Source: Murinocardiopsis flavida (lineage in GTDB: Bacteria; Actinomycetota; Actinomycetes; Streptosporangiales; Streptosporangiaceae). From it: a DNA stretch of 64,000 nt. The stretch is from contig NZ_PYGA01000007.1 of assembly GCF_003014485.1 (NCBI RefSeq), positions 62,001 through 126,000 on the forward strand, read 5' to 3'. A program made the position numbers and the translations under genes. Below are positions 1-8,750 of this stretch, in pieces; the stretch's first letter is position 1, and each line of letters opens with the position of its first letter. Below the pieces are notes generated by a model, which saw nothing but the letters and a program-made list of their open reading frames with translations, was not told the origin of the DNA and did not search any database.

Positions 1-834
1 GAGCTCGCCCTCGTCCGTCACCCAACCGGACCGGAAGGTGAGCCCGGCGAGTTCCTGGTAGTCCATGGGAAAGGACTCGAACGACAGGTGGTGCGCCGAG
101 ACCGCCCAGTCGCGGAGGACGATCGGCGCCCCCTCCAGCACCAGCGCGCCGCTGCGCACCTCCACCAGGTGGCGGCGGACGTGGTCGTGGCTCTCAGGGC
201 GGCCGCCCAGCCAGTCCCGGTACTCCGTCCAGCGGTCGCCGCCCGAGCGGTCCGGATCGGGTCCGAACCGCGCCAGCCCGTGGGTCTGCCAGCGGACGGT
301 GCCATCGCCCACGCCGAGCGGCAGCGCCCGGCGCAGGGCGCGCGCGGCGCCGGTGGGCAGGGCGGACGCGGGAGGGCACCCGAACACGATGGGCATGGAC
401 GGCTCGGCGTCGAACGGGTTGGGGTCGAGGAACGGCGGGCCGATGCACACGATGGTGCCGGGGCGGCGCTGGTACGACAGGCCCCACATCAACCGGGCGA
501 GGAACCGCGCGCCGCGCAGGTCGCTGAGTATGTGCCAGGTGCCGTGGAAGTGGTTGACGGCGAACCGCACGTCGGTGCCCGGGCGCGGCGTGACCACGGT
601 GTAGTCGCGGCCGTCGAGGCGCAGGTGGTGCCGGTGCAGCTTGAGTCGGTCGGCGGTACTCCTCCGGGCATCGGGACGGGGGGATTTTGCGGTCAGCGCA
701 CTGCCTTTCCAAAAACGGCGATCGGGTCCCGACAGTGTGCCAGCCACCCCGACCACCGTCACCGCCTTTTCCCGCACCGGAAAGGACGGCGCACCGCTGC
801 GCCCGCCCTTCTGCGGTGAGCGGCGCCCCGCCAT
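1..834 (-). CDS. Unrecognised protein, C-terminus cut by window edge
   Basis: The minus frame is open from the left edge to an ATG at 834 and reads as a balanced protein, with stretches such as TWHILSDLRGARFLARLMWG and LSFESFPMDYQELAGLTF near the truncated end. I do not recognise the family. Residues before about 60 are Arg/Ser/Pro-rich, so the true start could be an internal GTG. It runs in the same direction as the Uma2 gene 14 bases upstream and may be co-transcribed with it. There is no signal peptide and no membrane segment in the visible part. The existence of a coding frame is fairly clear; start and function are not. Confidence 0.55.
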   Translation of the reverse strand, partial: MAGRRSPQKGGRSGAPSFPVREKAVTVVGVAGTLSGPDRRFWKGSALTAKSPRPDARRSTADRLKLHRHHLRLDGRDYTVVTPRPGTDVRFAVNHFHGTWHILSDLRGARFLARLMWGLSYQRRPGTIVCIGPPFLDPNPFDAEPSMPIVFGCPPASALPTGAARALRRALPLGVGDGTVRWQTHGLARFGPDPDRSGGDRWTEYRDWLGGRPESHDHVRRHLVEVRSGALVLEGAPIVLRDWAVSAHHLSFESFPMDYQELAGLTFRSGWVTDEGEL

Positions 835-848
835 GGCGTTGGCGGCGG

Positions 849-1460
849 TCAGGTGCCGGTCGTCCCGTAGCGGGGGAGCTTCGCGGTGTCGATCGACACC
901 CCGGACAGCGGCTCGGGCAGCGCGACCGGGTCGCCGAACTTGAGCCGGTGCACCCCTTGGTACGCGCCGTCGCGAGGGTCGGAGTAGAGGACGATCTCCC
1001 CCTTGCGCGGATCGACCAGGAGGAAGATCGGGATCATCCACTCGGCGTAGGTGTGCACCTTGGCCACGGTGTCGGTGGTGGCGTTGCCCTTCGAGACGAC
1101 TTCCAAGGCGAGGTCGACGATGTCGGCGGTGAAGAGCCATTCGTCCTCTTCCTCCACCGCGCTGGGCAGCACGAGGAGGTCGGGAATGGCGTAGTCCTCG
1201 CTGTCGTCGTCGTTCTCGATGGAGGTCGTCTGAAGGCAGATCCGCTCCTCGGGGAGCTGCCGTTCAAGGGTCATCATGATCCGGGAGACGATGCCGTTGT
1301 GCCGTGCCGAGCGAGGCGGTGAAACGACGATTGCGCCATCGATGACCTCGGCCCGGTACGCGGGATAACGCGCGGCTATCCGGTCGGCGGCAGCACGAAG
1401 CCACCCCGCCTGCTGAAATGCCCCGGGGGATGCCTGTTCGCCGGACGCGGCGACCGCCAT
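849..1460 (-). CDS. Uma2-family (DUF820) putative endonuclease
   Basis: A 203-aa soluble protein with the Uma2/DUF820 layout. It has an N-terminal segment with RHNGIVSRIMMTLE, a central acidic PDLLVLP strand, LALEVVSKGN, and the C-terminal HTYAEWMIPIFLLVDP block typical of this PD-(D/E)xK-like fold. The Asp of PDLLV and the Glu of LEVVSK are the likely metal ligands. The family is common in multicellular bacteria but its cellular role is unproven. The ATG at 1460 is preferred over an upstream one because a GGGGTGGGG ribosome site precedes it. The gene lies just downstream of the pdxS terminator, so it probably has its own promoter; an inverted repeat GGAGAAC-GAAG-GTTCTCC at 1514-1531 sits upstream. 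Confidence 0.8.
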   Translation of the reverse strand: MAVAASGEQASPGAFQQAGWLRAAADRIAARYPAYRAEVIDGAIVVSPPRSARHNGIVSRIMMTLERQLPEERICLQTTSIENDDDSEDYAIPDLLVLPSAVEEEDEWLFTADIVDLALEVVSKGNATTDTVAKVHTYAEWMIPIFLLVDPRKGEIVLYSDPRDGAYQGVHRLKFGDPVALPEPLSGVSIDTAKLPRYGTTGT

Positions 1461-1551
1461 GTGCCCCACCCCTTTTCGGGCACAGATCATAGTGCTCGGC
1501 TCCCTGCCGCTCCGGAGAACGAAGGTTCTCCGCAGGGTCACCCCGAAAAGG

Positions 1552-1584
1552 AAGGACGCCCGGTGGTGGGCACCGGGCGTCCTT
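1552..1584 (-). terminator. Rho-independent terminator of pdxS
   Basis: A perfect 14-bp inverted repeat (AAGGACGCCCGGTG and its complement) with a 5-base loop lies 12 bases past the pdxS stop codon. In the minus direction it runs into CCTTTTC. It separates pdxS from the Uma2 gene. Confidence 0.75.
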
Positions 1585-1596
1585 GGGGTGGGGCGG

Positions 1597-2508
1597 TTAC
1601 CAGCCGCGGCCGGCGTAGCGCTGGGAGTCGTCGAGCTCTTCCAGGTTGATGCCGACCATCGCCTCGCCGAGGCCGCGCGAGACCTTGGCGAGGACCTCGG
1701 GGTCGTTGTAGTGCAGGGTGGCCTGGACGATGGCGTCGGCCCGCTTGGCGGGGTCGCCGGACTTGAAGATGCCCGAGCCGACGAAGACGCTCTGCGCGCC
1801 GAGCTGGCGCATCAGCGCGGCGTCGGCCGGGGTGGCGACGCCGCCGGCGGAGAACAGCGGGACGGGCAGCGCGCCCAGCTCCGCGACCTCCTTGACGACG
1901 TCGTAGGGCGCGCGCAACTCCTTGGCCGCGCCGAACAGCTCGGCGGCGTCGAGCGTGCCCAGGCGCTTGATCTCGCCCTGGATGGCGCGCATGTGCCGGG
2001 TGGCCTCGACGACGTTGCCGGTGCCGGCCTCGCCCTTGGAGCGGATCATGGCCGCGCCCTCGGCGACGCGGCGCAGCGCCTCGCCCATGGTGGTCGCGCC
2101 GCAGACGAACGGCACGGTGAAGGCCCACTTGTCGATGTGGTGCGCCTCGTCGGCCGGGGTGAGGACCTCGGACTCGTCGATGAAGTCGACACCGAGGGCC
2201 TGGAGCACCTGCGCCTCGACGAAGTGCCCGATGCGCGCCTTCGCCATGACGGGGATCGAGACGGCCTCGATGATTCCGTCGATCATGTCGGGGTCGGACA
2301 TGCGGGCCACGCCGCCGTCCTTGCGGATGTCGGCGGGGACGCGCTCCAGCGCCATGACCGCGACCGCACCGGCGTCCTCGGCGATCTTGGCCTGGTCGGG
2401 CGTGACCACGTCCATGATCACACCGTTCTTCAACTGCTCGGCCATGCCGCGCTTCACGCGCGTGGTGCCGACCGTGCTCGTCGTCGGGTTCTCCTGGGTT
2501 GTGGACAC
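1597..2508 (-). CDS. pdxS: Pyridoxal 5'-phosphate synthase subunit PdxS
   Basis: A 303-aa (beta/alpha)8 enzyme that condenses ribose 5-phosphate, glyceraldehyde 3-phosphate and ammonia to PLP as the synthase half of the PdxS-PdxT complex. The two catalytic lysines are visible: Lys90 in VMAKARIGH and Lys158 in [11 protein letters not shown]. The phosphate-binding GTG loop and the [13 protein letters not shown] strand are intact. I chose the GTG at 2508 because the sequence before it is Arg-rich and unlike the family. A terminator follows directly, and the glutaminase partner PdxT, usually the next gene in actinobacteria, is not here or elsewhere in the window. Confidence 0.97.
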   Translation of the reverse strand: MSTTQENPTTSTVGTTRVKRGMAEQLKNGVIMDVVTPDQAKIAEDAGAVAVMALERVPADIRKDGGVARMSDPDMIDGIIEAVSIPVMAKARIGHFVEAQVLQALGVDFIDESEVLTPADEAHHIDKWAFTVPFVCGATTMGEALRRVAEGAAMIRSKGEAGTGNVVEATRHMRAIQGEIKRLGTLDAAELFGAAKELRAPYDVVKEVAELGALPVPLFSAGGVATPADAALMRQLGAQSVFVGSGIFKSGDPAKRADAIVQATLHYNDPEVLAKVSRGLGEAMVGINLEELDDSQRYAGRGW

Positions 2509-2682
2509 GGTGGCGGACTCCAAGCTTCTTGGGCGGCCGCGACGCGACCGCCTCCATACGCGGGTGATGGTTGTCGGCGCAGAGCGGCATGCGGCCGCCG
2601 CGCCTCCTCCCATGGTAGGTCCTCGCCTACCTCCGGCTTTGCCCGGCGTACACCGTTTTGGACCGGAGGGCGGCGACGACGT

Positions 2683-3687
2683 TCACCCGACCTCGCGCGG
2701 CGCCACCACGGCACCGTTCGGCAGGCTCTCGGCGCGCGCCATCATGCAGTCGAACTCCAGGACGCGCCCGGTGCTCTCCTCCCTGGTCACCGGGAACATC
2801 CCCGTGACCTCGAAGCCGGCGTCCTCGTAGATCGGGACGGCCTCCGCCATGCGGGGCATGCCTTCGTAGATCTGCATCAGCGCGACCTCGGACTGCATGC
2901 CCACGAACTCCTTGATTCGCGTGCCGGCCCCGGCGAACGCCTCAAGGTCGTAGCCCTGTGTGTCGAGCTTGAGGTACGGGCGCGGCTCGTCGATCCCTTC
3001 GAGTGCCTCGTCCATGACCTCGTCCAGGCGGCGCACCTGGATCTCCTGGGTCCTGGTCTTGGCGAACCGCTTGTAGCGCGTCGACCCGTACTCACTGGGG
3101 CCGAGCAGGGAGCTCATCGAGCCGAAGACGACGTTCATCTCGGTGGAGGTGGCCTCGCGCCCGAGGGCGCAGGGGTACACCAGCCAGTCGGGGTCGTCCT
3201 TGGCGGCCTCGCGCAGCTGCTCCAGGATCTTCTGCACCGGCTCGAAGGAGACGATGCGCCCGGTGTAGCCGTCGCGGCGCAGGTGCTTGGCGTACTGGCC
3301 GATGTTGGCGCCGACGTCGAACACGCAGTTGACCTGGTAGTGGCGCAGCAGCGCGGCGGCGTGCTGGCGGCCGAGGTATTGGGACGCGGCACGTTCGACA
3401 GGGGCCTGCACCTTGTCGGCGGCACCGCTGACGACGAGTTGGGCGCCGCCGCCGAGCTGGTGCACGCGCATGCCCTGGGCGATGGCGAACTTCTTTACGG
3501 CGGCGTCGGCCCGCTCCGCGGACCGCTTCTTTCCCTTACCGTGACTGACCAGCCAGGTCTTGGTGGAGACGGATTCGACACGTGGCGAGTTTCTGCGGCT
3601 GAGCAGCACAGTGCCGGGAGCGAGGTCCGTGACGTTGAGACCGAATCGCGCGACTAGGCGCAGGAGACGTCTGTGCAGTGTTGCCAT
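2683..3687 (-). CDS. FkbM-family SAM-dependent methyltransferase
   Basis: A 334-aa protein with a Rossmann SAM site at DVGANIG (residues 124-130), the acidic ribose-binding SFEP (147-150), and the FkbM signature YLKLDTQGYDLEAFAGA in the C-terminal half. FkbM enzymes O-methylate sugars or hydroxyls of glycans and natural products; the acceptor here is unknown. The gene sits between pdxS and the PIM-lipid genes, an unusual place that might suggest glycan or glycolipid methylation. The first 110 residues are basic, without a clear domain or signal peptide. Confidence 0.85.
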   Translation of the reverse strand: MATLHRRLLRLVARFGLNVTDLAPGTVLLSRRNSPRVESVSTKTWLVSHGKGKKRSAERADAAVKKFAIAQGMRVHQLGGGAQLVVSGAADKVQAPVERAASQYLGRQHAAALLRHYQVNCVFDVGANIGQYAKHLRRDGYTGRIVSFEPVQKILEQLREAAKDDPDWLVYPCALGREATSTEMNVVFGSMSSLLGPSEYGSTRYKRFAKTRTQEIQVRRLDEVMDEALEGIDEPRPYLKLDTQGYDLEAFAGAGTRIKEFVGMQSEVALMQIYEGMPRMAEAVPIYEDAGFEVTGMFPVTREESTGRVLEFDCMMARAESLPNGAVVAPREVG

Positions 3688-3713
3688 ATCGCCAAGATGC
3701 CAGACACACGCTC

Positions 3714-4244
3714 CTATCGCGAGTCAACTTTCCGCCGCCCTGGCGGGAAAACCGGCGGTTCGTCGTCCATTTCGAAGAACTCGGGAATAGGCGCGCGGCC
3801 CGCCAACCGGAAAACGCGTACGACGCGCCGGGCCCGCGCCTCCCTGGTCATCGCCACCACGTTGTTGTAGAAGCTGCGGGCCATCAGCACGCGTTTCGCG
3901 GCGGCCTCGACTTCGGCGAGCGCGGCCGGCGGGACCCCGCCGGGCACCGGCTCCGCCGCGGCCTTCCGGAGCACCCGCGACAGCTCGCTCTCGGCGAGTT
4001 CGCGTTCGGTCCCGCTCGACCGCGCGGCGCCCTCCGCCGCCGAACCGAGCAGCCGCCCCGGCTCGGCGGGCAGGTCGGCGGCCAGCGCGCGGGCCGCCGC
4101 GGCGCGCCGCGACAGTGCGGCGTCGAGTGCGACGCGGGCGGTGTCGCCGCGGGCGTGCAGCCGGTCCAGCCGGCCGGCCCGCCACGACAGGTACCACGCG
4201 GTGAGGACGAGCGCCGCGGCGGCAGCGGCGAGCGCGGCGGTCAT
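3714..4244 (-). CDS. LemA-like membrane-anchored protein linked to pimA
   Basis: A 176-aa protein with one N-terminal membrane helix (residues 2-20, Ala/Leu-rich, ending WYLSWRAGRLDRL). A long helical region follows, with SFYNNVVAMTREARARRVVRVFRLAGRAPIPEFFEMDDEPP near the end, like LemA-type proteins that have an RxYN motif and a C-terminal P-x-P-x-F segment. Its ATG overlaps the pimA stop codon by four bases (ATGA), so translation is probably coupled. Comparable genes follow pimA in many actinomycetes. The function is unknown; a role at the membrane in PIM metabolism is only inferred from position. Confidence 0.7.
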   Translation of the reverse strand: MTAALAAAAAALVLTAWYLSWRAGRLDRLHARGDTARVALDAALSRRAAAARALAADLPAEPGRLLGSAAEGAARSSGTERELAESELSRVLRKAAAEPVPGGVPPAALAEVEAAAKRVLMARSFYNNVVAMTREARARRVVRVFRLAGRAPIPEFFEMDDEPPVFPPGRRKVDSR

Positions 4245-5401
4245 GACGCCCGGGGCAGCCGCGGGCCGGTGTCGGCCCGCACCCGCACCCCGCCGGAACC
4301 GGCGGGGCTGATCGTCTCGTACACGTCGGCGACGTCGGCGGCGACCAGCCGCCAGTCGTAGCGGCCGACGGCGAGCCGCGCCGCCCGCGACAGCGCCTCC
4401 CTGCGTCCGGGCGCGTCGAGCAGTTCGGCGGCGGCGTGCGCGAGGGCGGCGGGGTCTCCGGTGCGGAACAGCGCACCGGCGCTGCCCCAGCCGAGTACCT
4501 GCTGGAACGCCGGGATGTCGCTGGCGAGGACGGCGGCGCCCGCTGCCATGGCCTCGGTGAGCACCATTCCGAAGCTCTCCCCGCCCAGGTTGGGCGCGCA
4601 GAACACGTCGACGGACCGGTAGGCGCGCACCTTGTCGGCCTCGCTCAGCCGGCCGGTGGTCAGCACGCGCCCGCGCAGGTCCGGGTCGACCCGGGCGAGG
4701 ACCCCGGCGGGCTCGCCCGGCCCCGCGAGCAGCAGCCGCAGGCCCGGCCGGGAGCGGCCGAGCAGGTTGAACGCGTCGAGGAGCACCCCGAGCCCTTTGC
4801 GCGGCTCGTCCATCCGGCCGAGGAAGCCGAGGACCCCGCCGTCGCCGGGCCACCCGGGCCACGGTTCGGAGTTCTCGTATCGGCGCACCGCGACCCCGTT
4901 GGGGATGAGCACCGCGTCGCCGCCGAGGTGGCCGACCAGCGTCGCGCGCGCCGCCTCCGACACCGCGATCCTGCCGTTGACCTTCTCCAGCGCGGTGCGC
5001 AGCAGCCCGGCCGAGACCGCCATGGCGCGCGAGCGGGTGTTGGCGGTGTGGAAGGTCGCGGCGATGGGGCCTTCGGCCGCCCAGCAGGCGAGGATCGCGA
5101 GGCTGGGCGCGATGGGCTCGTGGACGTGCAGCACGTCGAAGCCGCCGGTGCGGATCCAGCGGCGCACGCGCGACGCGGCGCGCGGCCCGAACGACAGCCG
5201 GGCCACCGACCCGTTGTAGGGGACGGCGACGGCGCCCCCCGCGGACACGACGTGCGGCGGCAGGCCCTCCTCCGACGCGCACGGCGCGAGGACCGACACC
5301 TCGTGCCCCGCGGCCAACAGCTCCTCGGCGAGGTCGCCGATGTGCTGTTGGACCCCGCCGGGGACGTCCCAGGCGTAGGGGCACACCAACCCGACGCGCA
5401 C
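4241..5401 (-). CDS. pimA: Phosphatidylinositol alpha-mannosyltransferase PimA
   Basis: A GT4-type glycosyltransferase of 386 aa that transfers mannose from GDP-mannose to the 2-position of phosphatidylinositol at the cytoplasmic membrane face, the first step of PIM synthesis. The N-terminal donor-flap GG (WDVPGGVQQH, residues 11-20) and the C-terminal GESFGMVLTEAMAAG motif (EX7E) are intact. An ATG at 5449 is possible but would overlap the acyltransferase by 44 bases. The GTG at 5401 has a GGTGAGG ribosome site five bases upstream and matches the family's usual start (VRVGLVCPY). It sits four bases after the acyltransferase stop. Confidence 0.93.
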   Translation of the reverse strand: MRVGLVCPYAWDVPGGVQQHIGDLAEELLAAGHEVSVLAPCASEEGLPPHVVSAGGAVAVPYNGSVARLSFGPRAASRVRRWIRTGGFDVLHVHEPIAPSLAILACWAAEGPIAATFHTANTRSRAMAVSAGLLRTALEKVNGRIAVSEAARATLVGHLGGDAVLIPNGVAVRRYENSEPWPGWPGDGGVLGFLGRMDEPRKGLGVLLDAFNLLGRSRPGLRLLLAGPGEPAGVLARVDPDLRGRVLTTGRLSEADKVRAYRSVDVFCAPNLGGESFGMVLTEAMAAGAAVLASDIPAFQQVLGWGSAGALFRTGDPAALAHAAAELLDAPGRREALSRAARLAVGRYDWRLVAADVADVYETISPAGSGGVRVRADTGPRLPRAS

Positions 5402-5405
5402 GTCC

Positions 5406-6317
5406 TCACCGGCCCCGTTCGACGCCCGGCCGCCCGGCGAGGTCGGCACCGAACACCGGTTGCAGCATGTGCCAGTCCTCCGGGTGCTCGGCGATGGCCC
5501 CTTCGAAGACCCGCGCCAGCTCCTGGGTCATCCCCATGACCCGCTCCGCGCGCCCGCCGTGCGCGGGCGGCGCGATCTCGGGGTGCACCCTGATGTACCA
5601 CCGCTGCCCCTCGAACCAGAGGGTGACGGGCATCAGCGCCGCGCCGGTGCGCTCGGCGAGCGCCGCCGGGCCCGCGGCGAACCGGGCCGGGGCGCCGAAG
5701 AACTCGACGTCGACGCCCGACCCGGCGAGGTCGCGGTCGGCGAGCAGGCAGACGAGGCGGCCCGCGCGCAGCCGCCCTGCGAGGGTCGCGGCGGTGTGCG
5801 CCCCGGCGTCCAGCGCCAGGACCTCCATGCCGAGCCCTTCGCGGAACGCCGTGAACCGGCGGAACAGCTCCTCGGGGCGCAGGCGCTCGGCGACCGTGGT
5901 CAGGGGCGTGCCGCGCAGGGTGATCCAGGCGCCCGCGTGATCCCAGTTGCCCATGTGCGGCAGGGCCGCGACAACGCCGCGGCCCCCGGCGACGGTCTTC
6001 TCCAGCACGTCGATGCCGTCACTGTCGGTGCGCCCCAGGATGTCGTGCTCGCTCATCGCCGGCAGGCGGAACGCCTCGTACCAGTACCGCAGGTAGGAGC
6101 GCATCGCCGCCTTGGACAGCGCCCGGATCTGCGCCGGTGTGGCGGCGGGCCCGGCGACCCGGCGCAGGTTCGCCTCGAGGGTGCGGACACCGCCGGCGCG
6201 GTGCCGCCACGCGTGGTCGGCGACGCGGTCGAACACGCGGCGCCCGGCACGCTCCGGGACCCGGCCGACCGCGGCCCACCCGGCGGCGTAGGCGGCCGCC
6301 GCGATCCGCTCGTCCAT
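5406..6317 (-). CDS. Phosphatidylinositol mannoside acyltransferase (PatA-like)
   Basis: A 303-aa membrane-associated acyltransferase of the LpxL/HtrB superfamily. The catalytic HX4D motif is His121-MGNW-Asp126. The order pgsA - this gene - pimA matches the mycobacterial Rv2612c-Rv2611c-pimA block, where the enzyme adds palmitate to the mannose of PIM1/PIM2. The N-terminal 30 residues form an amphipathic or membrane-contact helix. It lies 75 bases downstream of pgsA. Confidence 0.9.
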   Translation of the reverse strand: MDERIAAAAYAAGWAAVGRVPERAGRRVFDRVADHAWRHRAGGVRTLEANLRRVAGPAATPAQIRALSKAAMRSYLRYWYEAFRLPAMSEHDILGRTDSDGIDVLEKTVAGGRGVVAALPHMGNWDHAGAWITLRGTPLTTVAERLRPEELFRRFTAFREGLGMEVLALDAGAHTAATLAGRLRAGRLVCLLADRDLAGSGVDVEFFGAPARFAAGPAALAERTGAALMPVTLWFEGQRWYIRVHPEIAPPAHGGRAERVMGMTQELARVFEGAIAEHPEDWHMLQPVFGADLAGRPGVERGR

Positions 6318-6392
6318 GCGCTCCTCCTCACCGGTCTGCGAATGCCCCGTGGGGAGCCCGTTCTCACACCCCTCCTTGTTCAGGGGCGGCCC

Positions 6393-7016
6393 TCAGGAGC
6401 TGTCGGCGGCCTGCCGGGGCTCGGTGAGCCTGGCGCGGGTCTCGATCAGGCGCTGCGCGATGGTGATGGCGCTGATGAGCGCCAGGCCGACCAGTCCGAC
6501 GGGCAGCGCGTGGGGGACACCGAGCTCGTTCAGGCCGACGGCGGTGAGCAGCACGATCAGCCGCTCGGTGCGCTCGGCGATGCCGACGTCGCAGTTGGCG
6601 CCCAACGCCTCGGCGCGCGCCTTGACGTACGACACGCCGAACCCGGTGACCAGGCAGAACAGGGTGATCGCCGCGAGCGACAGGCTGTCGCCCCCGCCCG
6701 TGAACCACAGGATCAGGCCCGAGAGGATCGCGGCGTCGGCCAGGCGGTCGAGGGTGGAGTCGAGGAACGCACCCCACCGGCTCTCGGCGTCGGAGGCGCG
6801 CGCCACCGCGCCGTCGACCATGTCGAACAGCGCGAACACGGTGATCATCAGGGTTCCGGCGAGCAGCTCCCCGCGCGGGTAGAAGTACAGGGCGCTCGCC
6901 ACGACCCCGGTGGTACCGAGGAACGTGACCGTGTTCGGGGTGAGGCCGACGCGGGCCAGGCCCCGGCCCAAGGGCGCGAGCAGCCGGGCGATGACGGGGC
7001 GCAGGATTCTCAGCAT
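6393..7016 (-). CDS. pgsA: CDP-alcohol phosphatidyltransferase (phosphatidylinositol-phosphate synthase)
   Basis: A 207-aa polytopic membrane enzyme that joins CDP-diacylglycerol to inositol 1-phosphate. The complete CDP-alcohol motif is visible: Asp65, Asp68-Gly69, Ala72, Gly82, Asp86 and Asp90. Five to six hydrophobic helices surround it. The start at 7016 removes a 72-residue Pro/Arg-rich extension that overlaps the HIT gene and is not protein-like. Position in the PIM operon supports PIP synthase rather than phosphatidylglycerol-phosphate synthase. Confidence 0.92.
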   Translation of the reverse strand: MLRILRPVIARLLAPLGRGLARVGLTPNTVTFLGTTGVVASALYFYPRGELLAGTLMITVFALFDMVDGAVARASDAESRWGAFLDSTLDRLADAAILSGLILWFTGGGDSLSLAAITLFCLVTGFGVSYVKARAEALGANCDVGIAERTERLIVLLTAVGLNELGVPHALPVGLVGLALISAITIAQRLIETRARLTEPRQAADSS

Positions 7017-7122
7017 GACTGGTTCTGATCCTAGAGCGCCCGCGCGTGTGCGCCGGTAACGCACCACCGGTGGTGTCGGACTCGCGCGCGGGTGTTCGGG
7101 GTCGAGAGGGGGACGGGGGGAC

Positions 7123-7680
7123 TCAGCGGTCGTCCGCCGGCCAGTGCGCGACGAGGGCGTCGCGGGTCTGGCCGAGGAGTTCGGGCAGCACCTTGGTGCG
7201 CCCGACGACCGGCATGAAGTTGGTGTCGCCACCCCAGCGGGGGACGATGTGCTGGTGCAGGTGGGCGGCGATGCCGGCGCCGGCGACCGATCCGAGGTTC
7301 ATCCCGACGTTGAAGCCCTGCGCTCCCGACGCCGAGCGCAGCGCCGTGATGCCCTGCTGGGTGAGTGCGGCGATCTCGGCGGCCTCGGCGGCGTCGATCC
7401 CGGCGTAGTCGGCGACGTGCCGGTAGGGGCAGATCAGCAGGTGCCCGCTGTTGTACGGGTACAGGTTGAGCACGGCGAAAGCGCTCTTGCCGCGGGCGAC
7501 GACGAGCCCCTCGGGGTCGGGCAGGCCGGGGACCCGGCAGAACGGGCAGCCGTCCTGCGGCTCGGACCCGGTGGGCTTGTTCTCCCCTTTGATGTAGGCC
7601 ATGCGGTGCGGGGTCCACAGCCGCTGGAACCCGTCGGTCTCCCCTGCCCCGGGGTGATCGGCCCGGTCGTCAGCACTCAT
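7123..7680 (-). CDS. HIT-domain protein, Ap4A phosphorylase-like
   Basis: A 185-aa HIT-superfamily protein. The histidine triad is HLHQHIVPRW with His140, His142 and His144, the Gln replacing the usual hydrophobic residue as in mycobacterial Rv2613c-type Ap4A phosphorylases. CPFC at 45-48 is a likely zinc or structural pair. The ATG at 7680 is favoured over a GTG six bases upstream by the GGTGG ahead of it. It heads the PIM block and is separated from pgsA by 106 bases. In mycobacteria thrS precedes it directly; here terC does. Confidence 0.88.
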   Translation of the reverse strand: MSADDRADHPGAGETDGFQRLWTPHRMAYIKGENKPTGSEPQDGCPFCRVPGLPDPEGLVVARGKSAFAVLNLYPYNSGHLLICPYRHVADYAGIDAAEAAEIAALTQQGITALRSASGAQGFNVGMNLGSVAGAGIAAHLHQHIVPRWGGDTNFMPVVGRTKVLPELLGQTRDALVAHWPADDR

Positions 7681-7700
7681 GGCCACCAGCCTAATGAGTC

Positions 7701-7734
7701 GGGGCCGCCCGGCGTGCGTTCGCCGGGCGGCCCC
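7701..7734 (-). terminator. GC-rich hairpin downstream of terC
   Basis: A perfect 14-bp stem (GGGGCCGCCCGGCG with its complement) and a 6-base loop lie between the terC stop codon and the HIT gene. It lacks a clear T-tract, so it may be only a partial terminator or a processing barrier. Confidence 0.5.
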
Positions 7735-7754
7735 TCCGATGATCGGCGCGGCCC

Positions 7755-8594
<840 letters not shown>

Positions 8595-8659
8595 GGGGGG
8601 TTAGGTCAGCTCCGCAGATGGGACGAAAGCCCGCAGGCCATGGAAGAAGCGGAAAGACC

Positions 8660-8703
8660 TTAGAAAAGGAAAGATAAGCCGCACATAAAGATTCCCGTGC
8701 GGC
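8660..8703 (-). terminator. Rho-independent terminator after the DUF885 gene
   Basis: A 7-bp GCCGCAC/GTGCGGC stem at 8678-8703 with a 12-base AT-rich loop runs on the minus strand into a T-rich stretch (TTATCTTTCCTTTTCT). It lies 48 bases past the DUF885 stop codon and upstream of terC. Confidence 0.65.
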
Positions 8704-8750
8704 CTTAACTTTCCGCGACCCGGCGGCTACCCGGCCGGCCCAGGGGTCGG

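Noticed and set aside
1459-3657. A 732-codon plus-strand open frame opposite pdxS and the FkbM gene
   Set aside because: Its composition is antisense-like and lacks any family motif, while both minus-strand genes have complete catalytic residues.
8595-8750. yybP-ykoY manganese riboswitch upstream of terC
   Set aside because: The conserved GGGGAGUA-type core is missing; the only structure is the terminator of the upstream gene.
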